From Pseudomonas chlororaphis subsp. piscium (GTDB lineage Bacteria; Pseudomonadota; Gammaproteobacteria; Pseudomonadales; Pseudomonadaceae), in assembly GCF_003850345.1 (NCBI RefSeq), contig NZ_CP027707.1, positions 1 to 64,000 on the forward strand: DNA of 64,000 nucleotides, read 5' to 3'. Made by a program: the position numbers and the translations under genes. Positions 21,833 through 32,527 of the stretch are shown here, in pieces (the first letter of the stretch is position 1; each line of letters opens with the position of its first letter). The notes below the pieces were generated by a model. It made no database searches and was not told where the DNA came from. It saw nothing but the letters and a program-made list of their open reading frames with translations.

Positions 21833-22788
21833 TGGGCGTCCGCCGCTTGTCCGAGCACGGTGCCGGTGGCGAATTTCTCGCGACGGCTGTTGAACAGGTC
21901 GCTGAAGTTCAGCGCCTTGCCGCCGGGCAATTGCAGGCGGGTCAGGCACAGCGCCTGCTCACCGCAGGCGACGAGCAGGCCGTCCTTGCTGGCGCCGAGT
22001 ATGGTTCCCGGTGCGCCCTTGCCTTCGGCGAGGCTGACGGCCAGCACCTTCAGGGCTTCGCCGTTCAGCGTGCTGTGGCAGATCGGCCAGGGGTTGAAGG
22101 CGCGTACCAGGCGCTCCAGCTCCACCGCCGGGCGGCTCCAGTCGATCCGCGCTTCGTCCTTGTTCAGCTTGTGGGCGTAGGTGGCCAGGCTGTCGTCCTG
22201 GACCTCGCCTTGCAAGGTTCCAGCGGCGAGACCGGCGATAGCCTGGACCACGGCTGGCGGGCCCATTTCGGCGAGCCGGTCATGCAGGCTGCCGCCGGTG
22301 TCTTCGGCGCTGATCGGGGTGCTGACCTTGAGCAGCATCGGCCCGGTGTCCAGGCCGGCTTCCATGCGCATCACGGTCACGCCGCTCTCGGCGTCACCGG
22401 CTTCCACGGAGCGCTGGATCGGCGCTGCCCCGCGCCAGCGTGGCAGCAGCGAAGCGTGGCTGTTGATGCAACCCAGGCGCGGAATATCCAGCACCACCTG
22501 CGGCAGGATCAGGCCGTAGGCGACCACCACCATCAGGTCCGGCGCGAGGGCCGCCAGTTCGGCCTGGGCCTCCGGGTTGCGCAGGGTCGGCGGCTGCAAC
22601 ACGGGGATGTCGTGCTCCAGCGCCAGCTCCTTGACTGGGCTCGGCATCAGCTTTTGCCCGCGCCCGGCCGGACGGTCCGGCTGGGTGTAGACCGCGACGA
22701 TCTCGTAGGGGCTGTCGAGCAGGGCCTTGAGGTGTTCGGCGGCAAATTCCGGGGTGCCGGCAAAGACGATGCGCAGAGGCTCAGTCAT
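21829..22788 (-). CDS. fmt: Methionyl-tRNA formyltransferase
   Basis: Fmt formylates the initiator methionyl-tRNA using 10-formyltetrahydrofolate. The start [16 protein letters not shown] at 22788 gives 319 residues. Key motifs are the N-terminal GTPEFAA and the [15 protein letters not shown] catalytic segment; a C-terminal OB-type tRNA-binding domain follows. Stop and rsmB start overlap. A terminator separates it from def, so the usual def-fmt pair is probably not a simple operon here. Confidence 0.97.
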   Translation of the reverse strand: MTEPLRIVFAGTPEFAAEHLKALLDSPYEIVAVYTQPDRPAGRGQKLMPSPVKELALEHDIPVLQPPTLRNPEAQAELAALAPDLMVVVAYGLILPQVVLDIPRLGCINSHASLLPRWRGAAPIQRSVEAGDAESGVTVMRMEAGLDTGPMLLKVSTPISAEDTGGSLHDRLAEMGPPAVVQAIAGLAAGTLQGEVQDDSLATYAHKLNKDEARIDWSRPAVELERLVRAFNPWPICHSTLNGEALKVLAVSLAEGKGAPGTILGASKDGLLVACGEQALCLTRLQLPGGKALNFSDLFNSRREKFATGTVLGQAADAQ

Positions 22789-22813
22789 GGGAATTCTCGC
22801 TAATAAATACGCA

Positions 22814-22846
22814 GAAAAGAAAAAGGCTTGCCGCTGCAAGCCTTTG
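22814..22846 (-). terminator. Intrinsic terminator between def and fmt
   Basis: AAAGGCTTGC (22822-22831) and GCAAGCCTTT (22836-22845) form a perfect stem around CGCT. On the minus strand the stem is followed by TTTTTCTTTTC, so it should end def transcription and may attenuate read-through into fmt. Confidence 0.85.
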
Positions 22847-22857
22847 GAAGAAGGGGA

Positions 22858-23364
22858 TCAAGCCTGCTGACGATGCTGCTTTTCCAGCTTCTTCTTGATC
22901 CGGTCGCGTTTGAGCGTGGACAGGTAATCGACGAACAATTTGCCGTTGAGGTGGTCGCATTCGTGCTGGATGCACACCGCGAGCAGGCCTTCGGCGATCA
23001 GTTCGTAAGGTTGGCCGTCACGGTCCAGGGCCTTGATTTTCACGCGTTGCGGACGATCGACGTTCTCGTAGAAGCCCGGTACCGACAGGCAGCCTTCCTG
23101 ATACTGGCCCATCTCGTCGGTGAGCGCTTCGAACTCGGGGTTGATGAACACCCGTGGCTCGCTGCGGTCTTCGGACAGGTCCATGACCACGATGCGCTTG
23201 TGCACGTTGACCTGGGTAGCGGCCAGGCCGATGCCGGGCGCCTCATACATTGTTTCAAACATGTCGTCGACCAACTGACGCACTTCGTCGTCCACTACGG
23301 CCACTGGTTTGGCGATAGTGCGCAGGCGCGAGTCGGGGAATTCGAGGATGTTTAAAATGGCCAT
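22858..23364 (-). CDS. def: Peptide deformylase
   Basis: Def removes the formyl group from nascent protein N-termini. The start [15 protein letters not shown] at 23364 gives 168 residues, the normal length; the longer frame upstream crosses the divergent promoter region. The three deformylase motifs are present: [17 protein letters not shown] with the metal-binding cysteine, and QHECDHLNG with the metal-binding histidines and catalytic glutamate. Confidence 0.98.
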   Translation of the reverse strand: MAILNILEFPDSRLRTIAKPVAVVDDEVRQLVDDMFETMYEAPGIGLAATQVNVHKRIVVMDLSEDRSEPRVFINPEFEALTDEMGQYQEGCLSVPGFYENVDRPQRVKIKALDRDGQPYELIAEGLLAVCIQHECDHLNGKLFVDYLSTLKRDRIKKKLEKQHRQQA

Positions 23365-23516
23365 AAGCGTAGTTGCTACACGTGTGAAGTAAGTTCGGAG
23401 TCGGAGGCCTTGCGGGTTCTGGAAGGGCAACCGTTGTAAAACGTGCTCGGTCAGGAGCAGGGAGCGCACAGGCGCCGGCGTTTCACGCGAGTACACATAA
23501 TAAAGGGATTCACCGC

Positions 23517-24542
23517 ATGAGGAAATCACTACTCGCCTTGCTGCTCGTGGGCTGGGCCGGTTTCGGCCAGGCGCAGGTGCCGCTCCGGGAGGGTTATCCA
23601 CAGCGCTACACCGTGGTGGCGGGCGATACCTTGTGGAGCATCGCCAACCGCTTTCTGCGCGATCCCTGGCAATGGCCGGCGCTCTGGCAGGCCAATTCCA
23701 GCCTTGCCGACCCCGATTTGATCTACCCCGGCGACTCCCTGGCGCTGGTACGAGTCGACGGCGAACCACGCCTGACCCTGGAACGCGGCGCCTTCCGGGG
23801 CACCCTCAAGCTGTCGCCCCAGGTGCGCCGCACGCCGCTGGTCGAGGCGATCCCGACCATTCCGCTGCAGGCCATCGACAGTTTTCTGCTGAGCAACCGC
23901 ATCCTCGACCGGGCCGACGCCTTCAACAGCGCGCCCTACATAGTCGCCGGCGATGCCGAACGGGTGCTCAGCGGCACCGGCGACCGGATCTTCGCGCGCG
24001 GCCGTTTCGACCCGGAACAGTCGGCCTACGGCATCTTTCGCCAGGGCAAGACCTACACCGACCCGCAGAGCGGCGAACTGCTGGGAATCAATGCCGACGA
24101 GATCGGCGGCGGCGAGGTGGTCGCGGTCGAGGGCGATATCGCCACCCTGCAACTGCAGCGCACCACCCAGGAAGTGCGCCTGGGCGACCGCTTGTTCAGC
24201 GGCGAGCCGCGGACCATCAACTCGACCTTTGCCCCCAGTCCGCCGAGCCGGGCGGTTGAGGGCCTGATCATCGACGTGCCACGGGGCGTCACCCAGATCG
24301 GCGCGCTGGACGTGGTGACGCTGAACAAGGGGCGGCGCGATGGCCTGGCTGAAGGCAATGTGCTGGCGGTGCTGAAAACCGGTGAAACCGTGCGCGATCG
24401 GGTGGCCGGCGGCCAGGTGAAGATGCCGGATGAGCGGGCCGGCCTGCTGATGGTTTTCCGCACCTACGACAAGCTCAGCTACGGCCTGGTGCTCAACGCT
24501 TCCCGCTCCCTGGCGATCATGGACAAGGTGCGTAACCCGTAA
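23517..24542 (+). CDS. LysM-domain exported protein
   Basis: The 341-residue protein has a signal peptide (about 1-19, ending GFGQAQ) and an N-terminal LysM domain (about 29-80: [30 protein letters not shown], then [10 protein letters not shown]), which binds peptidoglycan. The remaining 250 residues are conserved in pseudomonads (PA0020 type), but I cannot assign a function. It diverges from def and precedes dprA by 80 bp. A DnaA box lies in codons near 23594. Confidence 0.9.
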   Translation: MRKSLLALLLVGWAGFGQAQVPLREGYPQRYTVVAGDTLWSIANRFLRDPWQWPALWQANSSLADPDLIYPGDSLALVRVDGEPRLTLERGAFRGTLKLSPQVRRTPLVEAIPTIPLQAIDSFLLSNRILDRADAFNSAPYIVAGDAERVLSGTGDRIFARGRFDPEQSAYGIFRQGKTYTDPQSGELLGINADEIGGGEVVAVEGDIATLQLQRTTQEVRLGDRLFSGEPRTINSTFAPSPPSRAVEGLIIDVPRGVTQIGALDVVTLNKGRRDGLAEGNVLAVLKTGETVRDRVAGGQVKMPDERAGLLMVFRTYDKLSYGLVLNASRSLAIMDKVRNP

Positions 24543-24567
24543 ACCCGTCAACAAGTTACCAACAGAG

Positions 24568-24576
24568 TTATCCACA
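24568..24576. promoter_or_regulatory. Intergenic DnaA box upstream of dprA
   Basis: TTATCCACA is a perfect box in the 80-bp gap before the dprA start (24623). It is one of the few boxes in this region outside coding sequence. Confidence 0.6.
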
Positions 24577-24622
24577 GCTTATTCCTGCTTCAGCTGGGCT
24601 TATAACGATCAAGGATGATCCC

Positions 24623-25732
24623 ATGTCACTGCCTGTCCAGGCTCCGGTTTCCCCCGCGGAACTGGAAGCCCGTCTACGTTTGCACCGTTTGCCGGACTTC
24701 GGCCCGAAGCGTTTTCAGCTGCTGCTCGAAGCCTTCGGTTCGGCCGCCAAGGCCATCAGTGCGCCGGCCAGTGCCTGGCATGCGCTGGGCCTGCCGGCGG
24801 GCGCGGCCGAGGCCCGGCGCAACGCCGAGGTGCGCGATGGCGCCAGCCGTGCATTGGCTTGGCTGGAGCGTCCGGGCCAGCATTTACTGATGTGGGACCA
24901 GCCTGACTACCCGCCACTGCTGAATGAAATTGCCGATGCGCCGCCGCTGCTGTTTGTCGCCGGCGATCCGCGGATCCTGGAAAAACCGCAGTTGGCGGTG
25001 GTCGGCAGCCGTCGCGCTTCGAGGCCCGGCATGGACACCGCCGCGGCCTTTTCCCGCAGCCTGGCCGCCGCCGGTTTTGTCATCACCAGCGGCCTGGCGC
25101 TGGGGATCGATGGTGCGGCGCACCAGGCCGCCCTGGAGGTCGGTGGGCAGACCGTCGGCGTACTGGGCACCGGCCTGGAAAAATTTTATCCACAGCGCAA
25201 TCGGCGCCTGGCCGACGCCATGATCGCCCAGGGCAGCGCGGTGGTTTCCGAGTTCCCGCTGGAGACCGGGCCCCACGCCAGCCACTTTCCCCGGCGCAAC
25301 CGGATCATCAGCGGCCTGTCCCTTGGCGTGTTGGTGGTGGAGGCCAGCGTCGCCAGCGGTTCGTTGATCACCGCCCGGCTCGCCGCCGAGCAAGGCCGCG
25401 AGGTGTATGCGATACCGGGGTCGATCCATCACCCCGGGGCCAGGGGCTGTCATCAACTGATTCGCGATGGCGCGGTGCTGGTGGAGACCATCGAACATAT
25501 CCTCGAAGCCTTGCGTGGCTGGCAACGGCTGCCGTTATCCACAGCCCCGCCAACGGCCGCGCCCGCTCACCCGTTGCTGGCGCTGTTGCACGCCGCGCCG
25601 CAGACCAGCGAGGGCCTGGTGGAGGCCAGTGGCTGGAGCCTGCCCAAGGTGCTGGCGGCGCTCACCGAACTGGAGCTGGAGGGCCATGCGGTATGCGAAG
25701 GAGGCTGTTGGTATGCCCGGGCAAAAGGCTAG
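24623..25732 (+). CDS. dprA: DNA processing protein DprA
   Basis: DprA binds incoming single-stranded DNA and loads RecA during transformation; it is also conserved in non-competent bacteria. The 369-residue protein has an N-terminal SAM-like domain, a central Rossmann fold (VVGSRRASRPG, ITSGLALGIDGAAHQAAL, FPRRNRIISGLS) and a C-terminal winged-helix DML1-type domain. Two DnaA boxes lie in its codons (25186, 25535). The stop codon TAG sits at the border of a MITE. Confidence 0.96.
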   Translation: MSLPVQAPVSPAELEARLRLHRLPDFGPKRFQLLLEAFGSAAKAISAPASAWHALGLPAGAAEARRNAEVRDGASRALAWLERPGQHLLMWDQPDYPPLLNEIADAPPLLFVAGDPRILEKPQLAVVGSRRASRPGMDTAAAFSRSLAAAGFVITSGLALGIDGAAHQAALEVGGQTVGVLGTGLEKFYPQRNRRLADAMIAQGSAVVSEFPLETGPHASHFPRRNRIISGLSLGVLVVEASVASGSLITARLAAEQGREVYAIPGSIHHPGARGCHQLIRDGAVLVETIEHILEALRGWQRLPLSTAPPTAAPAHPLLALLHAAPQTSEGLVEASGWSLPKVLAALTELELEGHAVCEGGCWYARAKG

Positions 25733-25907
25733 GCTCTGTACGAAAAGTGGCTGCACGCTGGGCGCCTTCGGCGCTACGCAGGCCATGCTGCGTTAAAAAC
25801 AGGCTCGGAATGCTCATTTAGGCCCCTAAAGTCGAACGCGACCCCGGCCGTTCCTCGCCTGTTTTTGCCTTGCCTGACCTTCGCTCGCCGACTTTTCGTA
25901 CAGACCC
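25732..25907. mobile_element. MITE copy 1 (176 bp) between dprA and tsaC
   Basis: Terminal inverted repeats GGCTCTGTACGAAAAGT and, inverted, GGGTCTGTACGAAAAGT bound a non-coding element with TA on both sides (CTAG if a 4-bp target is assumed). The internal part matches the copy at 56113-56251 in inverse orientation, with two additional internal blocks in this copy. No transposase is encoded, so it must be mobilised in trans. The first element base is also the last base of the dprA stop. Confidence 0.82.
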
Positions 25908-25964
25908 TAGGCTTTATAGGCAGGATCGGTAAACTGCGCACAGCCTTAATCCGGAGAGTCAGCA

Positions 25965-26522
25965 ATGGTCAGCAGTTGGCGTGTGCAACAAGCCGCACGA
26001 GAAATTCGCGCAGGGGCGGTGATTGCCTATCCAACCGAAGCAGTCTGGGGGTTGGGGTGCGACCCGTGGAACGAAGAGGCGGTGGACCGGTTGCTGGCCA
26101 TCAAGTCGCGCTCCGTGGACAAGGGCCTGATCCTTATCGCCGACAACATCCGCCAGTTCGATTTTCTCTTCGAGGACTTCCCCCAGGAATGGCTCGATCG
26201 CATGGCCAGCACCTGGCCGGGCCCGAACACCTGGCTGGTGCCCCATCAGAATCTGTTGCCGGAATGGGTCACCGGGGTCCATGACACCGTAGCCTTGCGG
26301 GTCAGCGATCATCCAGTGGTGCGTGAGTTGTGCGCGTTGGTGGGGCCGCTGATTTCCACTTCGGCCAACCCCCAGGGGCGCCCGGCCGCGCGCACGCGGA
26401 TTCGCGTCGAGCAGTATTTCCGCGGGCAACTGGACATGGTCCTGGGCGGCAACCTGGGCGGGCGCAAGAACCCGAGCCTGATCCGCGACCTGGTGAGCGG
26501 CAGGATCGTTCGCCCGGCCTGA
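25965..26522 (+). CDS. tsaC: Threonylcarbamoyl-AMP synthase (TsaC/YrdC)
   Basis: TsaC makes threonylcarbamoyl-AMP from threonine, bicarbonate and ATP, the first step of t6A37 tRNA modification. The 185 residues are the short YrdC form without a Sua5 extension. The signature is [13 protein letters not shown], the basic K-S-R-x3-K patch in [11 protein letters not shown], and STSANPQG. Position before qor and hemF matches PA0022. Confidence 0.96.
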   Translation: MVSSWRVQQAAREIRAGAVIAYPTEAVWGLGCDPWNEEAVDRLLAIKSRSVDKGLILIADNIRQFDFLFEDFPQEWLDRMASTWPGPNTWLVPHQNLLPEWVTGVHDTVALRVSDHPVVRELCALVGPLISTSANPQGRPAARTRIRVEQYFRGQLDMVLGGNLGGRKNPSLIRDLVSGRIVRPA

Positions 26523-26538
26523 CACCGCGTTATCGTTT

Positions 26539-26639
26539 ATCGCGGGCAAGTCGGATCGCCGCCCGCTCGCTCCTACGGGTTCGTGTCGAACCCAATGCTG
26601 TGTACCACACGGTTGCGTAGGAGCGAGGCTGCCCGCGAT
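26539..26639. repeat. REP pair (REPIN)
   Basis: A long-form REP (26539-26576) and an inverted short-form copy (26617-26639) flank 40 bp between tsaC and qor, whose 3' ends converge here. Confidence 0.87.
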
Positions 26640-26644
26640 GCATT

Positions 26645-27622
26645 TCAAGGCAGCAGAATGGTCGACCCCGTGGTGCGTCGCGCCGACAGTTCGGTCTGCG
26701 CCTTCGCCGCGTCCGCCAGTGGATAACGCTGGCCGATCTCGATCTTCAACTTGCCGCTGGCGATCATGCCGAACAGATCGTCGGCCATGGCCTGCAGGCT
26801 CTCGGCGTTGCTGGCGTAGGTGCCCAGGGTCGGACGGGTGACGTACAGCGAGCCCTTGGCTGCCAGGATGCCCAGGTTGACCCCCTCCACCGCGCCCGAG
26901 GTGTTGCCGAAGCTGACCATCAGGCCTCGTGGTTGCAGGCAGTCCAGCGAGGTCAGCCAGGTGTCTTTGCCCACACCGTCGTAGACCACCGGACATTTCT
27001 TGCCGTCGGTCAGCTCCAGTACGCGCTTGGCCACGTCTTCATGGCTGTAGTCGATGGTTTCCCAGGCGCCGAGGGATTTTGCCAGCGCGGCTTTTTCCGG
27101 CGAGCTGACGGTGCCGATCAGCTTCACCCCCAGGGCCTTGGCCCACTGGCAGGCGAGCAGCCCGACCCCGCCGGCGGCCGCGTGGAACAACACGGTTTCG
27201 CCACCCTTGAGCTCGTAGGTCTGGCGCAGCAGGTATTGCACGGTCAGGCCCTTGAGCATCACCCCGGCGGCCTGTTCGAAGCTGATGCTGTCCGGCAGGT
27301 GCACCAGATTGTCCGCGGGCAGCACATGCACCTCGCTGTAGGCGCCCAGCGGACCGCTGCCATAAGCCACGCGATCGCCGACCTTGAAGCGGGTCACGGC
27401 GCTGCCCACCGCCTCGACCACCCCGGCCCCTTCGGCGCCCAGGCCCGATGGCAAGGCCGGCGGCGCGTAGAGACCGCTGCGGTAGTAGGTGTCGATGAAG
27501 TTCAGGCCGATGGCCTTGTTGCTCACGCGGACCTGTTGCGGGCCCGGTTCGGCGGGTTGGTAATCCACATACTCGAGTACTTCCGGGCCGCCATGGGCCC
27601 GGAACTGGATACGTTTGGCCAT
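26645..27622 (-). CDS. qor: NADPH:quinone reductase, zeta-crystallin type
   Basis: This is a zinc-independent MDR-family oxidoreductase reducing quinones with NADPH. The start MAKRIQFRAHGGPEVLEY at 27622, with AGGAGA upstream, gives 325 residues. The family marks are NFIDTYYRSGLY, GAEGAGVVEAVG and the nucleotide-binding AAAGGVGLLACQWAK. The longer open frame upstream is the antisense shadow of hemF. Order tsaC-qor-hemF-aroE matches PA0022 to PA0025. Confidence 0.95.
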   Translation of the reverse strand: MAKRIQFRAHGGPEVLEYVDYQPAEPGPQQVRVSNKAIGLNFIDTYYRSGLYAPPALPSGLGAEGAGVVEAVGSAVTRFKVGDRVAYGSGPLGAYSEVHVLPADNLVHLPDSISFEQAAGVMLKGLTVQYLLRQTYELKGGETVLFHAAAGGVGLLACQWAKALGVKLIGTVSSPEKAALAKSLGAWETIDYSHEDVAKRVLELTDGKKCPVVYDGVGKDTWLTSLDCLQPRGLMVSFGNTSGAVEGVNLGILAAKGSLYVTRPTLGTYASNAESLQAMADDLFGMIASGKLKIEIGQRYPLADAAKAQTELSARRTTGSTILLP

Positions 27623-27766
27623 CTGCAATCTCTCCTCGGTCGTGTCGCGAAAGTGCCTTATCGGACTCCTATGCTTGACCGCCGTCAACTGCGACCGGCC
27701 CCCGCGCAGTGTTATGCTACGCGCCCATTTGCGCAGGCCCCCTGCTATATCCCTGGCGCCGCGTAG

Positions 27767-28708
<942 letters not shown>

Positions 28709-28766
28709 AGCGTTGCAGCCGGCTGGCCGGCGCTGGACGATAATGCGATTGAACAGAACAGCGTAG

Positions 28767-28804
28767 CGCCCCTGTCGGCCAGCAAGCTGGCTCCTTCAGG
28801 GGCG
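28767..28804. repeat. Hairpin in the hemF-aroE gap
   Basis: CGCCCCTG (28767-28774) pairs with CAGGGGCG (28797-28804), and an inner GCCAGC/GCTGGC stem makes it a long bulged hairpin ending 19 bp before the aroE start. It lacks a T run. It may be a diverged REP variant or a leader structure. Confidence 0.55.
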
Positions 28805-28823
28805 TGCATGAGGGTTTTATTGG

Positions 28824-29645
28824 ATGGATCAGTACGTCGTTTTTGGTAACCCGATCGGCCACAGCAAGTCGCCGCTGATTCATCGGCTGTTCGCCGAGCA
28901 GACGGCGCAGCGGCTGGTCTACACCACCCTGCTGGCGCCCCTCGACGATTTCGCCGGCTGTGCCCGCGGGTTCTTCGTCGACGGGCGTGGCGCCAACGTC
29001 ACGGTGCCGTTCAAGGAAGACGCCTACCGCCTGGCCGACAGCCTGACCGCCCGCGCCCAGCGCGCCGGCGCGGTGAACACCTTGAGCAAGCTCGCCGATG
29101 GCAGCCTGTTGGGCGACAACACCGACGGCGCCGGCCTGGTGCGCGACCTTACGGTCAACGCCGGCTTCAGCCTCAAGGGCAAACGCATTCTGCTGCTGGG
29201 TGCCGGTGGTGCGGTGCGTGGCGCGCTGGAGCCGCTGCTGGCGGAACAGCCGGCGTCGGTGATCATCGCCAACCGCACGGTGGAAAAGGCTGAGCTGCTG
29301 GCCGAGCTGTTCGGCGACCTGGGGCCGGTGTCCGCTAGTGGTTTCGACTGGCTGCGCGAGCCGGTGGACCTGATCATCAATGCCACCTCGGCCAGCCTCA
29401 CCGGCGACGTGCCGCCGATCGCCGCCAGCCTGATCGAGCCGGGCAAGACGGTTTGCTACGACATGATGTATGGCAAGGAGCCGACCGCCTTCTGTCGTTG
29501 GGCCAGCCAATACGGCGCGGCGATTTCCATGGACGGCCTGGGCATGCTCGCCGAACAGGCGGCGGAAGCCTTCTTCCTGTGGCGCGGCGTGCGCCCGGAC
29601 ACCGCGCCGGTGCTGGCGGAGCTGCGGCGCCAGCTGGCGCTCTGA
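28824..29645 (+). CDS. aroE: Shikimate dehydrogenase (NADP+)
   Basis: AroE reduces 3-dehydroshikimate to shikimate in aromatic amino acid synthesis. The 273 residues match family length. Key features are [15 protein letters not shown] at the N-terminus, [11 protein letters not shown] with the catalytic lysine, [11 protein letters not shown] with the catalytic aspartate, and the nucleotide-binding [11 protein letters not shown] followed by NRTVEKA. Confidence 0.98.
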   Translation: MDQYVVFGNPIGHSKSPLIHRLFAEQTAQRLVYTTLLAPLDDFAGCARGFFVDGRGANVTVPFKEDAYRLADSLTARAQRAGAVNTLSKLADGSLLGDNTDGAGLVRDLTVNAGFSLKGKRILLLGAGGAVRGALEPLLAEQPASVIIANRTVEKAELLAELFGDLGPVSASGFDWLREPVDLIINATSASLTGDVPPIAASLIEPGKTVCYDMMYGKEPTAFCRWASQYGAAISMDGLGMLAEQAAEAFFLWRGVRPDTAPVLAELRRQLAL

Positions 29646-29663
29646 GGCACCGCGTCATCGTTC

Positions 29664-29766
29664 ATCGCGGGCAAGCCTCGCTCCTACGGAATTGTGTCGT
29701 ACACAACATTGAGGTTCGACACGAACCTGTAGGAGCGAGCGGGCGGCGATCCGACTTGCCCGCGAT
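29664..29766. repeat. REP pair (REPIN)
   Basis: A short-form REP (29664-29687) and an inverted long-form copy (29728-29766) lie between convergent aroE and sulP. Confidence 0.87.
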
Positions 29767-29800
29767 GGGTTCGCCGCTATAACTGCGCTGCAACCCGCGA

Positions 29801-31369
29801 TCAATCCTCAAACCGGATTGGGCATTTCTCCGCGCCCTCGAGCTTTCTCAACTCTTCGATCACCGAGGCCCGCGCCCGGCGCAGGGTCAGGCTGCGGTTT
29901 TGCCGCAGCAGGCGGCGGGCTTCCTGGTGCAGCATCGCCACCCCGGAATAGTCGATGAAGTTGATCTGCCGGGCGTCGATCACCAGGCGTGGCGCATGGC
30001 AGCGCTGCATGCGCACTTGCAGGTAATGGCTGGCGCCGAAAAAGATCGAGCCGCCGACCCGCAGGATGTCCTCGTCGCCTTCGCGCCCATGCTGCACGCG
30101 CGGTTGCGAGGTGCGCTTGAGGTAGAAGAACAGCGACGCCAGGACCCCGGCATAGATCGCTGTCTGCAACTCCAACAGCAAGGTGGCGACACAGGTCAGG
30201 CTCATTACCACGAATTCGGCGCGGCTGACCCGGAACAGCGCGCGAATGCCGTGATGGTCCACCAACCCCCAGCAGATCAGCAGGATGCTCCCGGCCATGG
30301 CCGGGATCGGGATATGGGCGATCAGCGCCGCGCCGGCCACGGCGAACAGCGCCACCCACAGCGCCGAAAACACCCCCGCCAGGGGCGAACAGGCGCCGGC
30401 TTCGTAGCTCAGGCCGGAACGGGTAAAGGAGCCGGACGACAGGTAGCCGGAGAAGAACGCGCCGACGATATTCGACAAGCCTTGGGCGCGGACTTCCTGG
30501 TTGGCATCGAGCAACTGCTCGGAGCGCGCCGACAGCGAGCGGGCGATCGACAGGCTGGTCACCAGCCCGAGCATGCCCACCGCCACGGCGCTGGGCAGCA
30601 GGCGCAGGATCATGTCCAGGTCCAGCGGCAGCGGGCTGAACGGCGGCAGCCGCCCGGTAAAGGCGCTGACCAGCTTCACCTGGCCGAACAGCGCCGGCCA
30701 CAGCCATACCACCAGAGCGCTGAGGATCAGGCTGATCAGCAGCGACGGCCAGCGCGGCACCAGCAGTTTCAGGGCCAGGCCGACGACCAGCGTGCCCAGG
30801 CCGAGGATCAGCGAGGGTTTATCCACGGCATCGAGATGGGCGAACAGCGAGGTCAGGCTGTTCAGCGCGGTGGCCTCGCTCGGCAAGTCCAGGCCCAGCA
30901 GGTTGGGCAACTGCCCCAAGGCGATCACCACCGCGGCGCCGAGGGTGAAGCCGAGCACCACTGAATGGGACACGAAGTTCACCAGCGCGCCGAAGCGCAA
31001 CAGCCCCAGCAGCCACTGGAACAGGCCGGCGAGCAGGGTCAGCAGCAGGATCAGGGTGATGTAGTCCTGGGACGCCGGCACCGCCAGGGGGCTGACGCTG
31101 GCGTAGAGGACGATGGAAATCGCCGCGGTCGGACCGCAGATCAGGTGCCAGGAAGAACCCCAGAGGCAGGCGATCAGCACCGGGACGATGGCGGCATACA
31201 GGCCGTATTCCGGCGGCAGGCCGGCGATCAGGGCATAGGCGATGGATTGCGGCAGGGCGAGGATGGCGCCGCTCAGGCCCACCAGCAGGTCGCGCCCGAC
31301 GCTGGCGCGGGTCTGCCGGGGCAGCCAGCTCAGGAAGGGCAAGAGTGAATGGCGATTGGGCCAGGCCAT
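29801..31369 (-). CDS. SulP-family anion permease next to choline sulfatase
   Basis: This inner-membrane SulP transporter has about 10-12 hydrophobic segments (from RDLLVGLSGAILALPQSIAYALIAGLPPEYGLYAA onward) and a C-terminal STAS domain (about 420-520, VIDARQINFIDYSGVAML). The start at 31369 has a GAGG site and gives 522 residues; an ATG at 31414 is less likely. It follows the choX-like gene on the same strand across a REP-filled gap. Context suggests sulfate or choline-O-sulfate movement, an inference. Confidence 0.9.
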   Translation of the reverse strand: MAWPNRHSLLPFLSWLPRQTRASVGRDLLVGLSGAILALPQSIAYALIAGLPPEYGLYAAIVPVLIACLWGSSWHLICGPTAAISIVLYASVSPLAVPASQDYITLILLLTLLAGLFQWLLGLLRFGALVNFVSHSVVLGFTLGAAVVIALGQLPNLLGLDLPSEATALNSLTSLFAHLDAVDKPSLILGLGTLVVGLALKLLVPRWPSLLISLILSALVVWLWPALFGQVKLVSAFTGRLPPFSPLPLDLDMILRLLPSAVAVGMLGLVTSLSIARSLSARSEQLLDANQEVRAQGLSNIVGAFFSGYLSSGSFTRSGLSYEAGACSPLAGVFSALWVALFAVAGAALIAHIPIPAMAGSILLICWGLVDHHGIRALFRVSRAEFVVMSLTCVATLLLELQTAIYAGVLASLFFYLKRTSQPRVQHGREGDEDILRVGGSIFFGASHYLQVRMQRCHAPRLVIDARQINFIDYSGVAMLHQEARRLLRQNRSLTLRRARASVIEELRKLEGAEKCPIRFED

Positions 31370-31449
31370 GGGTCCTCGCGGGTGAAGGTGTTCAGGGGCG
31401 TCAGGGTAAAGCATTGCCGGAAGGCTTGCCCCATTCCGCCAGGGTTTCC

Positions 31450-31559
31450 TGTAGGAGCGAGGCTTGCCCGCGATGGGCTACGCAGTAGCCCCAAAAACTG
31501 CGCACAGGGTCCATCTGGAGGACCGTGTCGCCCGCATCGCGGGCAAGCCTCGCTCCTAC
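31450..31559. repeat. REP pair (REPIN)
   Basis: Two short-form REPs (31450-31474 and, inverted, 31536-31559) with near-perfect complementarity fill the gap between the choX-like gene and sulP. Confidence 0.88.
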
Positions 31560-31567
31560 GACGGGCG

Positions 31568-32512
31568 TTAGAGTTTGGCCTGCACCGCCGGCAGCGCATC
31601 CTTGCCGTCGAGGGTCTTCACCCCGTCCAGCCACTTGTCCAGCACCGCCGGGTTGGCCTTGATCCAGGCCTTGGCTGCGTCAAAGTTGCTGACCTTCTTG
31701 TTGGCCACCTCAGCCATGATGCTGTTCTCCATTTCCTGGGTGAAGCTCAGGTTGCTCAGCAGTTTGCCGACGTTCGGGCAGGCCTGTGCATAACCCTTGC
31801 GGGTCAGGGTGTAGACGCTGCCGGTGTCGCCGAAGTACTTCTCGCCTCCCTTGAGGTAATGCATTTTCAGTTGCACGTTCATCGGGTGCGGGGTCCAGCC
31901 GAGGAAGGTGACGAACTTCTGCCTTTTCACCGCCCGCGAGACTTCGGCGAGCATCGCCTGTTCGCTGGACTCGATCAGTTTCCACTGGCCAAGGTCGAAG
32001 TCGTTCTTCTTGATGATCTCCTGCAACGACAGGTTGGCCGGGGCCCCGGAGCCGATGCCGTAGAGCTTTTTGTCGACTTCTTTTGGGTGTAGCTCGGCGT
32101 ATTTGTTCAGGTCGTTGAAGTCATGCACGCCGGCGTCCCAGACGTAATCCGGCACCGCCAGGGTGAACTCGGTGCCGTCCAGGTTCTTCGCCAACTGGGT
32201 GACATCGCCATTGGCCACGAACTTGTCGTAGAAGCCCTGCTGCGCCGGCATCCAGTTGCCCAGGAACACATCCACCTGGCCGTCCTTGAGCCCGCCGAAG
32301 GTGATCGGCACCGCCAGGGTATCGACCTTGGCCTTGTAGCCCATGCCGTCCAACAGGAAACCGGCGATGGCGTTGGTGGCGGCGATGTCGCTCCAGCCCG
32401 GGTCGGCCATCTTCACGGTCTCGCACCCCTGTTCGGCCCAGGCCAGGGCCGGGATCGAAGCACTGCCCAGCGCCAGAAGCGCGGCCGTCACTGCTGTGGA
32501 TAACCTTTGCAT
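31568..32512 (-). CDS. Choline-type ABC substrate-binding protein (ChoX/OpuAC family)
   Basis: The 314-residue periplasmic protein has a signal peptide (about 1-26) and an OpuAC glycine-betaine/choline-binding fold (VKMADPGWSDIAATNAIAGFLLDGMGY, VDVFLGNWMPAQ, FLGWTPHPMN). It begins 15 bp after betC, so it is in the same transcript. No permease or ATPase gene is adjacent: either it feeds an ABC transporter encoded elsewhere, or serves the neighbouring SulP. Choline sulfate, choline or betaine could be the ligand. Confidence 0.88.
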   Translation of the reverse strand: MQRLSTAVTAALLALGSASIPALAWAEQGCETVKMADPGWSDIAATNAIAGFLLDGMGYKAKVDTLAVPITFGGLKDGQVDVFLGNWMPAQQGFYDKFVANGDVTQLAKNLDGTEFTLAVPDYVWDAGVHDFNDLNKYAELHPKEVDKKLYGIGSGAPANLSLQEIIKKNDFDLGQWKLIESSEQAMLAEVSRAVKRQKFVTFLGWTPHPMNVQLKMHYLKGGEKYFGDTGSVYTLTRKGYAQACPNVGKLLSNLSFTQEMENSIMAEVANKKVSNFDAAKAWIKANPAVLDKWLDGVKTLDGKDALPAVQAKL

Positions 32513-32527
32513 GCTCTTCCCCTTACG

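Noticed and set aside
19643..22180. 845-codon plus-strand frame opposite trkA, rsmB and fmt
   Set aside because: It spans three genuine minus-strand genes and lacks any domain.
30819..30827. TTATCCACG near-match to a DnaA box in sulP
   Set aside because: One mismatch at the last base; left out of the count of perfect boxes.
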